A stretch of DNA of 64,000 nt, from assembly GCA_963978545.1 (NCBI GenBank), contig OZ021722.1, forward strand, positions 111,350,827 through 111,414,826, read 5' to 3'. Source of the DNA: Linyphia triangularis. Taxonomy: Eukaryota; Arthropoda; Arachnida; Araneae; Linyphiidae. Below the pieces are notes generated by a model. It saw nothing but the letters and a program-made list of their open reading frames with translations. It searched no databases and was not told the origin of the DNA. The position numbers and the translations under genes were made by a program. Of this stretch, positions 9,108-19,799 are shown piece after piece; within the stretch, counting starts at the first letter, position 1, and every line of letters starts with the position of its first letter.

Positions 9108-11301
9108 GGTGTGCCATAAAGGAAATAGCAAAACGCCGTTTGAGTTGTACTCAGGCAAGAAACCGTCAGTTGCACATTTAAAGACATTCGGGGAGAAGAC
9201 AAGGAAAAAGCTTGATATGAGGGCAAAATTGGGTATTATGATGGGCTATGCTCAGAAAACTAAGGGTATCGTATTTGGCTTAAAGACGAAAATCTGTTAA
9301 TTGAATCCATAAATGTCAGATTCGATGAGTCAAAAAGTGGGGTGGAAGCGGCACTGGGCCTTAGGTCCCGAAGGTATCCAGAGTTAGATTTTTCAGTTCC
9401 TGATTACTCGGATGATGAGGATTTGGATTCTATAATAAACTCGCTAGCTAGCCGATTTGAACCTCAAACTAAAGTAGATGGTAGTGCTGATAAGGGTGTT
9501 ACCAGGTTACTCCGTGTTTAGAGGTAAATTGGATTAGAAAAGCTGTTCCAAGAAAAACTGGCAGTAGAATTGATATTTATTACGGGATAGAAGGCTCTAA
9601 TATCAGGTAAAGGTCATTTAATGACGTAATTGGTTATTGCAATTGCAATAATATAGAATGCGACAAAAATATGTTTAGTTTTAGCGGTAAAGATGATTCA
9701 ACTTGTAAAGTTTCTGATCTAAACCAACCACCTAATGAAGCAAATTTAATCAAAATAAAAATTCCGAAATCTTTTAAAGACGCCGTAAGGTCACCTGAAG
9801 CCACTGAGTGGGGTAAGGCTATGGACCAAAAAATACAGGACATAAATGATCGAAAAGTTTGGGAATTAGTCGAACCGCCTAGTGGAGCACAAATTTTGGG
9901 AAATAAATTTGGGTCTTTAATTTAAAAACGAATGAGAAAAATGAAATAGTTCAATATAAAGCGAAATTAGTTGCTCAGGGCTTTCGCCAAGTTAAGGGAG
10001 AGTCTTATGAGGAGGTTTTTAGTCCAGTGGTAAACTTTTCTATCACATAATTGTTCTTTTCTCTTTATGTATGTATGCTAAAGGGGATTCATGTTCAACT
10101 AGACGTTAACAATGCTTACTTATATGCTAAAATTAATGAAGTTATATATATGAGGCAACCTGCAGGTTATGAAGTAGACAATACCAAAGTATGTCTGTTG
10201 AGGAAAGATCTTTACGGACTTCATCAGAGTAGCCGTCAGTGGTTCTTTGATGTAGATGAAGTATTGCTGAGCTTAAATTTCAGTAAATTAACTTGGTGTA
10301 ACTGTGTAAATCAATTCTATAATCTAATACTTTTATTATATGTTGATGATATAATACTATTTGGTAAATCTAAGAAAGATATTGAGATAGGTATAAATAT
10401 GTTAAAAAAGAACTTTGACCTCAAAGTACTGGGAAGTACTAAAAAGCTTTTGGGGATTGAATTTGAGAAATGTGTGGATAAACTGTATATTCATCAAAAT
10501 TCATATATTGATAAAGTGTGTAAATTGTATGATGATTAAAGATATCCTATAAGTTCTTTACCTATACCTAAGGGCCAAGTGTTGTCAAAAGCAGATTCTC
10601 GTAGTACTAGTATAGAGCTAGAAAAAATGTCGAATATTCCGTATAGAAATCTTATAGGATGTTTGTCATTTATAGCTAGTAGAACCAGGTCAAATATCAT
10701 GTTTGCTGTTAATGTATTATCACAGTTTCAAGAAAATCCTGGTATCTATCAATGGAATAGTTTACTTAAATTATTAGGTTATGTTAAGTATACTTGTGAG
10801 TATAAACTTGAACTGTCTAAAGCTTAAAACTTGAATATAACATGTTATTCGGATTCTGATTTCGCTGCAAATAAAGATGATCGATTCACCATGGGAGGTT
10901 ATATTGTTTTTCTGGATAAAGCTCCTATTTCCTGGAGAGCCTTTAAGCAAAAATGTGTAAGTCTGTCTACTATGGAGGCAGAATATGTTACTTTTGCAGA
11001 AGCAGCTAAAGAATTGATCTGGTTAAAAAATGTTTTAGACAGTGAAAGTTTAAATGTAAATCTTGGTGAATATATATTATTATGTGACAACTAAGCTGCT
11101 ATTGGTTTCTCTAACTCACCAGTTGAAAACCATAGAACTAAGCACATCGATATAAAATATCATTTATTAAGAAATTTAGTATTGGACAAAACATTTAACT
11201 TGAAGTATATCAAAAATAAGTCTAATTTGGCATATATTTTCACGAAGCCTTTGACTAAGGATTTGCTGTTTGAATTTTGTAACAAGGTGTATAAAATTTA
11301 A
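9108..11301 (+). pseudogene. Ty1/Copia pol relic (integrase end, RT, RNase H)
   Basis: Broken Copia pol. At 9109-9297 is the integrase C-terminal region (KTPFELYSGKKPSVAHLKTFG, then KKLDMRAKLGIMMGY) with a small deletion. At 9671-9925 is the RT start (FKDAVRSPEATEWGKAMDQ). A frame change follows, then KLVAQGFRQVKGESYEEVFSP, and at 10051-10539 QLDVNNAYLYAKI, LYGLHQSSRQW and the catalytic YVDDI. RNase H includes CYSDSDFAANKDDR and STMEAEYV (10831-11094), ending with HIDIKYHLLRN and FTKPLTKD near 11250. Integrase after protease and before RT is the Copia order. Many stops and frameshifts show a long-dead copy; protease, Gag and 5' LTR are gone. Copy B differs by, for example, Gly-to-Glu after KVL. 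Confidence 0.9.
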
Positions 11302-11310
11302 AACATTTTT

Positions 11311-11512
11311 GTGGGATTTCGATTTGGTGTTTTTGGGGCGTGTCAAATTTTTATGAGGTGAATTTAAGTGATTTTTTTTTTCACATATAAAATTTGTTTT
11401 GTGGTTTATGAAACAAAGTGTTTGTAACTAAAAAAAATTTGGGAGGTTTTGATTTAGTGTTTTTCGGGGCATGTAAAATTTTTGTAAGGTGAATTTAAGT
11501 GATTTTTATTTA
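11311..11512 (+). repeat. Direct repeat in Copia 3' region
   Basis: Two imperfect copies about 130 bp apart each read roughly GGG...TTTTGGTGTTTTTGGGGC, then TAAAATTTTT, then AGGTGAATTTAAGTGATTTTT. They begin near 11311 and 11441, just after the Copia pol relic. They probably belong to its 3' untranslated region. Confidence 0.7.
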
Positions 11513-11887
11513 TTGAGGTTGTTGATAGTTTTGATCAATTTGGAGCTGATGGTAAGAAGAACTGCATAGAAAAGCTTTTGTGTTCTGGATAGAAAATTTT
11601 TGCTTTGTTAGTTTAAGTAAGTTACTTTGCTACTGGATAAAATTCTCTTTCTATTACTGTAGAGATGTTTTTCTTTCTTGCTCCTGACTCTACGTTGATC
11701 ACATTTAGTCATGTATTTAATTAGAAGATTTTTTTTTCATGCATATTCATTTAGTGACATTGTTTTGTTTTTTTACATGAACTTATTGTTTGTTTCTAGA
11801 TAAATAATGTTTGCATATGTTCTCTTTAAAAAAAATTTGGTAAATGAATTGTTTAATTGCCAACTAAAGATGAAAAAGGGTGCCGAT

Positions 11888-12215
11888 TGTTGGAAAACAT
11901 AAAGGATTTCGGTACCCATAGTGTTTAAGGGTAGTAGGTTTTTCATCATTCAGTCTGATCAGACCAGTTCGTTTACAAAAGTAAGCATTTAGTGGACTAG
12001 GTTGAGTTGTTTATAGTTACTTCTAGGAAAGTTAACTTATTTATTATATGCAAATTTCTGTATCTGTTTTAACTGCAACTGTTCATGTAGAGAATGATAT
12101 ATATATAGACAAGTGTTTTGTGTACACTTTCTCTTTCGTATCTTGCATATCGCTGTAGTAATAAATCACTAAGCATGTAATTGTCCTCAGTATATTTTTT
12201 CAACTGGATTAAAAT
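11888..12215 (+). repeat. Putative Copia 3' LTR
   Basis: TGTTGGAAAACATAAAGG at 11888 follows a purine run (AAAGATGAAAAAGGG) and has the TGTTGGAA opening common in Copia LTRs. It contains a TATATATATA block near 12098 and AATAAA near 12162. No second LTR exists here to define the 3' edge, so the end is a guess. Confidence 0.5.
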
Positions 12216-12293
12216 CGGCCTTTCATTCATAATGTTTTGTTCTCAACTTCTTACCTCTAATTTAAATTCACGTTTAGTTTAGTTTGGACATCC

Positions 12294-12540
12294 CTATACT
12301 AAACTCCAACTTAACTTGACATCACTTAGACGATAGATCTTCACCGTGCTCATAGGCATTTAATCCATTTTAACGGAGTGAAGACATAATGCTCGCCAAA
12401 CCTTATAGCCTTTTGTTCTCTAAAGGGTTGTGATTTGGTGAGCATTATGCTTTCACGCCGCCAAAATGGATTAAATGCCTATGAGCACGGTGAAGATCTA
12501 TCGTCTAAGTGATGTCAAGTTAAGTTGGAGTTTAGTATAG
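12294..12540. mobile_element. 247-bp foldback element
   Basis: Left arm 12294-12372 and right arm 12462-12540 are perfect inverted repeats of about 79 bp, beginning CTATACTAAACTCC and ending GGAGTTTAGTATAG. The match continues imperfectly for about 35 bp more on each side, leaving a loop of roughly 25 bases. TA flanks both ends, which suits a Tc1/mariner-like MITE. It sits in the TAGCCGCG motif of the A/B repeat. It would form a very stable hairpin. It is identical in copy B (56099-56345) as far as I can see. Confidence 0.9.
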
Positions 12541-12689
12541 CCGCGCCCCTCTGCCATTGAACATGTCCAAAAACACACAAAAAATGCACTTTTAAACCAT
12601 TTTTTTGAAATTTTTGGAAATTATTTCTAAAAAATGGCTTTTCCATAGCATGGAATAGTTGCCTAATGAGTCAGTTAGAACTCACAAGT
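12541..12689 (+). repeat. Stray type-A unit of the A/B repeat
   Basis: CCGCGCCCCTCTGCCATTGAACATG and the following TGCACTTTTAAACCATTTTTTTG match the type-A units at 8142 and 8681, ending with TGCCTAATGAGTCAGTTAGAACTCACA. It shows that the Copia relic and foldback element lie between pieces of one former repeat array. Confidence 0.85.
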
Positions 12690-13983
12690 GACGGAGAAGT
12701 CAGAAAAGACCAATTGGGAGATCCTGACATCAAGCCTTTAATCGATTTAAAGGAGTCTTCGAATGCGACACCTACTTGGCGGACATTTCCACCTTTAGTC
12801 CTACGACAAAGCAATATTGGGCCCTCTGGGACTCCTTCCATATTCTAAACGGCGTGCTATACCGGAAGTTAGAATCTGATGATGGAAAGACATCCCGATG
12901 GCAACTATTGCTTCCAAGATCCCGAGTCAATGACGTTCTTAAAGAACTTCATAGTAGTCCAACTGGAGGCCACTTCGGAGTAATGAAGACGTTGCAAAGA
13001 GTTCGAGAGCGATTCTACTGGAGTAAAGCGAGAGCTGACGTGGAGAAGTGGTGCCGATCATGTGATGCCTGTGCAGCCCGGAAAGGACCGAAGAAACGCA
13101 GTCGAAGAAAACTGCAACGTTACAACGTAGGAGCGCCTTTTGAACGGATTGCGTTTGACATCTTGGGACCACTACCACGATCTGCTGACGGCAACACATA
13201 CCTCCTTGTTGTCATGGATTATTTTACGAAGTGGCTCGAAGCGTATCCTATCCCTCATTAAGAGGCTACCACCGTTACAGAGGTAGTGGTTCAGAACTGG
13301 ATTTCCAGGTTTGAAGTACCTCTTCAGTTACATTCTGATCAAGGAAGGAATTTTACCTCTGTTCTAATGAAATGACTTTGTGATCTTCTTGGTATTGACA
13401 AAACACAGACGACGCCTTTACACCCACAGTCGGATGGCATGGTGGAGAGGTTTAACAGAACCATCCTCAATAACCTCTCACTGATGGTTTCCAGAAACCA
13501 ACAGGACTGGGATCAGAAGTTACCTTTATTTCTTCTGGCTTATCGCTGCGCTGTCCACGAGACTACCGGCTATTCCCCATCCCAGATGCTCTTCGGTCGT
13601 AACCTTCGTCTTGCGATCTGTTTTTTGGCCGCCCTCCGGATGCACCTTCATCGCCAGAGAAGTACGTCGAGGATCTTCATGCACGATTTGAAGCTTTGCC
13701 CAATTTTACCCGTGAGCGAATCCACTTTTCGACGGATAAGATGAAGACCAGATACGACACGAAGGCTACAGGACATCAATTCCACGAAGATGACAAGGTT
13801 TGGCTCTGGAACCCGAAACGACAAAAATTACTTTCTCCCAAACTTCAGTCTCACTGGGATAGTCCTTTCACAGTCCTCAACCTGCTGAATGATGTCGTGG
13901 TCCGAATCTGTAAGTCATCTAATTCTAAACTTAGAGTCGTTCATTACGACAGGTTAGCTCCTTACTATAGCCATAGTTTGTAA
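12690..13983 (+). pseudogene. Gypsy pol 3' relic (integrase and GPY/F module)
   Basis: It starts just before RNase H ends (DGEVRKDQLGDPDIKPL) and covers the integrase zinc region (HSSPTGGHFGVMKTL, CRSCDACAARKGP), the core (FDILGPLPRSADGNTYLLVVMDY; SDQGRNF; TTPLHPQSDGMVERFNRT) and the C-terminal GPY/F-like module (DKVWLWNPKRQKLLSPKLQ, RLAPYY). Stops at 13259-13261 and 13374-13376 and a frameshift near 13740 disable it. It resembles the reverse-strand Gypsy element at 39546-42520 closely in protein but is another family. The 5' end is cut against the A/B repeat. Copy B has Gly-to-Arg in the HFG motif. Confidence 0.9.
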
Positions 13984-14200
13984 TCCCCCTAATGTATGAA
14001 GTGTCAATAGTTATTAAGACCATGGTCACATAAGTTTATTGTTTATTTATTTATTCAGTAATGTTTCTGTCTTTCTGTATACAAATTAGTAAGTTTTATA
14101 GTTTAGTAATGAACACAGAGTGTTTGATATTGCTTTGAAGGTAAGCCTTCCTTTCCGGGCACTATACTGACCGGGACGTGCAGTCCTTGGTAGGGAGCAA
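13984..14200 (+). other. Gypsy 3' untranslated region
   Basis: Non-coding sequence between the pol relic and its LTR. Near the end, CGGGACGTGCAGTCCTTGG and then a purine run (GGTAGGGAGCAA) precede TGTTACG; the reverse-strand Gypsy has a very similar CGGGACGTGCAGTC motif before its own LTR. Confidence 0.7.
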
Positions 14201-14495
14201 TGTTACGAATTTCTGTATATTTGTAAATATGTCGTTGTGTTAATTATGTAAATAGAAAATTTTATGTACATTTCGCATAAGGCAGTGCAAGAGTTCGTTT
14301 GTCTTCGCTTTCCTGCAATGTGTCTCCTAATGCTTAAAAACGAATTCTACAGGGATCATGCTGGAAAACGAGTTTTACAAGGGGCAGGTTATTTAACAGT
14401 ATGGTTAATGGCAATCTCATCAAGTTGGCGAGATATAGCCAAGTTGGCGACGGTTTTGGCGAGCATTTGGCGACATTTTCGGTCCCCATGTACAT

Positions 14496-16959
14496 TAGGG
14501 TGGTTCAAAAAACTTTTTTTCCAGCTACAGACCAAGACACCCCCTATTTTTTTTACATTTACCCATAGTATTATTCTCCTAAAATTTTAGCTTCCTACTC
14601 ATATAAAAAGGTGGCGCTCAATGACCATTCATTTGTGTACTTTTTTGTAATTTCGCATAATTTTCGAGTTTTATGCTTAAGAACGCATGGCTACATTTTT
14701 ACAAAAAAAAGTTTTTATGGGTTTTAAATACATGTAATATAGTTTGGCAAGAGTTATCTACTGTATCTGGTAACATCCATATTATCAAAAACAACGTATG
14801 ATCGTGAAGCATTTCGTTCGATTGTTCCTGTAGTCGCAGCTTTGGGGCATGTTCCTCGAACGTTTTTTCTTTTAAAGAGGGGTCAAAAATCAAAACAACA
14901 AACAAACAAAAAACTAGAAAAGAATACGCTGATTTAAGCAATGGGTAAATTCAAAACTGACTGCCCTATAGCCCTTCATTGGAAAGGCAAACTTCTGCTA
15001 AAATCTTTTGGATTAAGAAAGATTGACCGTTTGTCTTTATATGTTTCAAGAGATGGTATTGGAAAAACTTCTTAGTGTCTCAAAGTTGAGTGGTGGAAGA
15101 ACAGCGAAATATATTTTAAAGAACTGTTTTTATGCCAGACAATGGCAAGTTGAGAATTAAATTTGGACAAAGTTTTGATACTACGAGTATGACTATTGCT
15201 TGTGTATAAGAGGCATGCATTAATTTGGAGAAAAAATCAGACATGAACTATTGTGGGTAGCCTGCTGACACCATTTCATTTAATTAATATTGGCAAAGTT
15301 ATTTTAATTGTGCTATGGACCATCATGTTTAACAGAGGTTTCTCTCTTCAACAGACTTAAAGCCGTTTGAAAAACAATTGCACAGATAAACTTTTAGGAT
15401 TTAGAACTGAAAAAAGAAGTTAGAAAGTTTAAAGTTTCAACTGTAACCCTTCTTTCATCTGTGCATAAATCTATTATAGTTAGAGACGATTATAAAGAAT
15501 TAATTGAGTTGACAGTTATCGTTTTGGGCAATATACCAGAGAAAATCATTTGCAGAGCAGTTTCATCAATTCATTACGCACAGTGGATAGCTGAACTCTT
15601 GTACATTTTTAAATCCATCTATTCAGAGACCAGCAAGAGGGTTTCCGTATAACTAATAGAGAGAAGAATGCAGCTCCAGCTATTTGTACTGTTCAATGCT
15701 TTTTTGTATAGTAAAGACATGGATAGAAGCCCCACTTGCTTCTGGTGGTGACCTGAACTTGTGGAAAAACGTTAAAAAGTATAAGATAATGGATTTTAAA
15801 ATTGGAATTGCCGCTGGAAAAGTTTTTAAAAAGCTTATGTGGTATCTTTCAAATGAATTGGTTGGTTAGGCCATATTTTCACACAGAATTACTGCAAAGG
15901 AAAAATTAAAAAGTATTTCAGATATGAATAACTCAAAAGATTCCAGAAATATAAAAGGATGCGAGATATTAAAAATGTTGAAAGATAATGCCAGTCTTGG
16001 AGAATTGGTAACAAAAAGAACTCTTAATATTTACTTTTTACTCACAAAAAGAACTCTTGATATGGTAATTTTTCAATATTTCGTTATCGAACATGTCTCT
16101 ACAATGACAGTGGGTTACGATAATCTGAATGGCAACATCTACAGGATTTATGCTGTTTACAATTTCCATACCCAACCCATATTTTTTAGATGTTATTAAC
16201 TATCATTCGATTGATTTCAATTAGATGTTGTTCTTGGTAGGAGATTGAATGTCGTTTGAAAATGTTCATTAAGTACAGCTATACATTTAGAAACTTTGAA
16301 TAGAGCTAAAACTTAGAAACTATTTATACTCGCTAGTCCACTATTTATTGAGTGAAAATTTTATGATTTAAAATGATATTTTGGTATTTAGATAATTTCC
16401 GACTGACCATTTTCGGCTTACAAAAAATGTAGCCAAGTTGTACTGTAATGCTTGGTTAAATGATGAAAAAAACACCACTACTGATCTACATAACACCATA
16501 CTAATTATTTATTTCGTATTTAGGTGTATTAATAGCTTATTTTGAATCTTTTTTCAGGAATTTATACCGCCTAATTTATAGGGACAATTTTATCAGAATT
16601 TCAAAAGAAAATAGAGTGTAGCACGGGGGATTAACGAGCGTTTGTGAGCAGGGGTAGAGCTTGCCACAGTTTAATTATTTTAAACTTTTACTAACTTATT
16701 TAAAAATTTTAATTATGGTATAGATAAAAACTTTCTTTAAGAAAATTGCTTTCAATTATACTTATTACCAAATCCATTACAAATACCCAAAAACGCACAA
16801 AATGCGAAATTTTCACTGTTCATTAAGAGCCATCTTTTAATTGGAGTAGGATTCTGAAATTTTGCTAGAACATTTGTATGGGTAGATGTAAAAAAATGAG
16901 TGGGTGTCCTGGTCTCTAGGTAAAAAAAAATTTTACCCATATATTTTTGAACCACCCTA
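14496..16959. mobile_element. 2.46-kb hAT-like DNA transposon
   Basis: Termini TAGGGTGGTTCAAAAA and TTTTTGAACCACCCTA are inverted repeats, and similarity continues imperfectly for over 100 bp inward. Both ends are flanked by ATGTACAT (14488-14495 and 16960-16967), an 8-bp target duplication. A YARNG start with an 8-bp duplication is the hAT pattern. The interior has only fragments of protein sense (see 14941-16200), so it cannot move itself. Confidence 0.85.
14941..16200 (+). pseudogene. Decayed transposase-like sequence
   Basis: Several short plus-strand frames inside the hAT-like element look like pieces of one protein: MGKFKTDCPIALHWKGKLL near 14941; FDTTSMTIAC near 15175; RDDYKELIELTVIVLGNIPEK with AQWIAELLYIFKS at 15461-15652; WIEAPLASGGDLNLWKN and KKLMWYLSNELVG at 15729-15869; and TKRTLNIYFLL near 16010. 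From memory these recall conserved arthropod transposon proteins with an FDTTxxNTG box and a RWMAKxIYxLK-like segment, but I cannot name the family with certainty. Stops and frameshifts occur about every 50-90 codons. The association with hAT ends is by position only. Confidence 0.5.
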
Positions 16960-17310
16960 ATGTACATGTATAGGGCTTTTTGACAACGATCTGGGAAGTT
17001 TTCCAAATTTCTATCTCTAGAAGATTCACGAAGGTTTAACTTTCCTATATAAGGCCGACTAAGAGTTAGTTGTCTCTCAATGAGCATTCAGAGTAGTTCT
17101 AAAAGTGAAATGTACTGCATTGTCTTTTGCGGTGATTTTAGCAGTTGTTTATAAAGTTTTTAACTGCTGTTGTGCTCTATTGTCGTGTAAAGAGCTGTAT
17201 TGAGTCTATTAGAACGAGAAGTTCTGGAGTTGTAAGAGAATCTGCGAAGAGTTATATCGGAATAAATTTCTGCAAGTTTTGATCTGCTTTGACTTCAAAT
17301 CTTTCGAACC

Positions 17311-17337
17311 ATATATATATATATATATACACACACA
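17311..17337. repeat. Short AT/AC microsatellite
   Basis: (AT) for about 19 bases followed by (AC) for about 9. The matching site in copy B is about 73 bases of pure AT (61123-61195). Confidence 0.95.
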
Positions 17338-17717
17338 TCTTTTCTAAATTTTTTAATTGATTTGGTATTATTATGGCATAATGTTTCATTCTAGAAAGAT
17401 TTCAAATCGTAATTAATTTGCAAAGTGTTTAGTTTAAAAATAAATTTCACAAATCATTGTAGTGGACAACAGGTATGCAACTTATGGTATGCAAACTATG
17501 ACATTCTTTGACTGAATTTTGCAAAATGTAGTGAAAAAAAATATCTTGATTTGTAAATTTCTATTTTTGAATTAGACGAATGCGTCCTTTACAAACACAG
17601 TGAAGTAATGTTTTCTTTCTTTTGACTTTACATGTTTTTCCAAATGTTTGTAGATGTCTGTAAGTCAGTATAGAAACAAAACAACAGGCCCAAAGTGGCA
17701 GATGTTATGAAAAGGTT
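17338..17717. other. AT-rich intergenic
   Basis: No coding potential or element ends recognised. The sequence is the same in copy B. Confidence 0.4.
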
Positions 17718-19439
17718 CAGTACCAAAAAAAAAAAAAAAAAAGAGAACGATGGCTATATCTTCGGTTCTAATTATCGTAGAATCTTACGGTTTGCACCAA
17801 AATGTTTTGCATGCGATTTTCTATATATCTGATGCAATTTATTTTTCTTGAGGGACCGTTTACTAAGTAAAAGTAACGCTATCTTCGAAAATTTCAATAC
17901 GAATCCTTATTTTTTATCATTTCATTCGATTCAGAATACATCATTTACTCTATAAACCAAATTTCAATACATTATGTTGAAAAACACGTCACTTATGAGC
18001 GAAAATGTTTCGACCATTTTTTGACCGATCTTCAGGGAGAATTTCCATAAAACGAAAGGCATTTTTAAGGTTCTACTTCACAGAGGGAGAAATCGAACGG
18101 TCAGTGAGGCGTTTCACGACGTTATAAAATACAAATATTCTAAAATTGCATAGAAACTACTTGGATTTATAGTGACATGTTTAAGATTAATACAAAAATA
18201 GCAAGTAAACGCAAAAGTAACATAATTTATTTACAACGTTAAATATGTGCATTCTTCACACGAAATAAATAAAATATCGAAAACTGTAATTGCAGAAGTA
18301 TAACGTATACTACTGATAATTAGAAAACTAATAAATATAAAATGTAGGTATTAGTAAACAGTATTCAGCAAAGTGTGACTATTTTACAGAAACATTTCAC
18401 TGTAAACACAAATGTAACTTGATCGTTGAAATTATTTATAAAATGAAAAAATCACCTGATTCAGTAAAATTTTTAAAGGATAACTTATTGAAATTGCTTA
18501 AAAAATGTGGTTTTAAATAAATGTAATTTAAGGAAGTAAATTTTTTTTTAAAAAAAGGACACTTTTGAAAACCACACAAAACATATGTTCCACTATTCCA
18601 AACACGTTAGACAGATTAAAAATATACATACAAAAAATAAAACTGCTTTGTCTGTATAAAATAATATATATATATATATTTTTTTGCAATTTTAAGAAAT
18701 TCTGTTCCGATTCACCCCGCTGTTCCTATTCACCCTATTTTACGATAATTGAACGTTTGCGCCCATTTCGTCACCTCTAGTTTATCTTGAATTAATCTGA
18801 TAGTTTTCAAAAGTCGTCTACTATACGGTCCTTTAAAGTGAGCGTTTTTTACATTTTTGCTAAAAAATCGAGAACTAAAAGTCAAAATGAAAAGAAAAAA
18901 ATTGTGGTGGGGTTTCAGACCATGGTGAATCTAATGAAAGAAAAAAAAATGTACGTTTCTATTAAAAAAAAATTAAAATTATTTTATTAATTGATAATTA
19001 ATTATTAAAAAAGAAATTGATGCAAAAGTTGATTGCAATTTATGTTTGGCCATTTGCAAACTATCTTTTGAAAAAAAAATCACTGAAATATATCAGTTAT
19101 TTAAGTATTTATGGCCAAAAAACAAACTTTTTTATTTAACATTAATTTATCATTTTCGTTTTATCATTTAAATTACAAACCATTTATTAGAAAATTAAGA
19201 ATTTTTGTATTTCGCATTCTTTTTTAATGCTGAATCCAAATCTGGAATAATATTATGAGGTTGCTATTGAACTTTTAAAAGTTTGGTTCTGTTTTAATAT
19301 GTAGATGACCCCTCATGATAAAAAAAACTACATACAATTATTAAAAATCTTTCACGATTTACAACGGTACATTTTGTTTGTTATTTCAACAATTAGAACA
19401 ACATATATAGCCATCGTTCTGATATTTTTTTGGGTACTG
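17718..19439. mobile_element. Tc1/mariner-like non-autonomous element
   Basis: The left end CAGTACC(A)n then AGAACGATGGCTATAT...TTCTAATT is repeated inverted at the right (AATTAGAAC...ATATAGCCATCGTTCT...GGTACTG). The right end is followed by TA; the left flank is TT, probably a mutated TA. No transposase frame is present in the 1.7 kb. Copy B spans 61578-63306. Confidence 0.7.
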
Positions 19440-19799
19440 TACATGTACACCCAAATGGTATGATTGCATTTCAACACGTAACATTGTGACACGCACCATT
19501 CTAACTTAATATTATTTTCTAAAAAATATTCCTAAATTCGAATTGATTTTCCTAATAATAAATTCTTATAAAAATAGAGTTTTTAAATTAAAGCATTTAT
19601 TTGTTGTCGAGAAATGAAGTTGTTTAGAAAAATATAAGCACCACTCCATTCATTAAATGGATAAAAAAAAATTAAGATACAAGACAAGTTTAAAGAACTT
19701 TGATAAACGAACGAAAAACGTTAAAGGACTTTGGTCTGAACGAAAATAGCCAACCAATCAATTAAGTGCTCCGTTGAGTAACAAGTAGCATAACGTGTG
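19440..19799. other. AT-rich intergenic
   Basis: Nothing recognisable beyond ACATGTACACC beside the previous element and general AT richness. Confidence 0.4.

Larger units (their letters stand above)
14201..17310 (+). repeat. Gypsy 3' LTR split by a hAT-like element
   Basis: It starts TGTTACGAATTTCTG after a purine tract. The first 287 bp (14201-14487) are separated from the rest (16968 to about 17310) by a 2.46-kb transposon with an 8-bp target duplication. The right part holds TATATAA (17046-17052), a likely RNA polymerase II TATA box, and AATAAA at 17261-17266. The exact right end is uncertain and lies just before the AT repeat. Rejoined length would be about 630 bp. Confidence 0.7.

Noticed and set aside
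14264..14590. 108-codon frame starting MYISHKAVQEF
   Set aside because: It lies across the Gypsy LTR and the hAT-like insertion boundary, so it cannot be an old gene.
17710..19450. 8-bp target duplication around the CAGTACC element
   Set aside because: AAAAGGTT and TACATGTA do not match; a TA target fits better.
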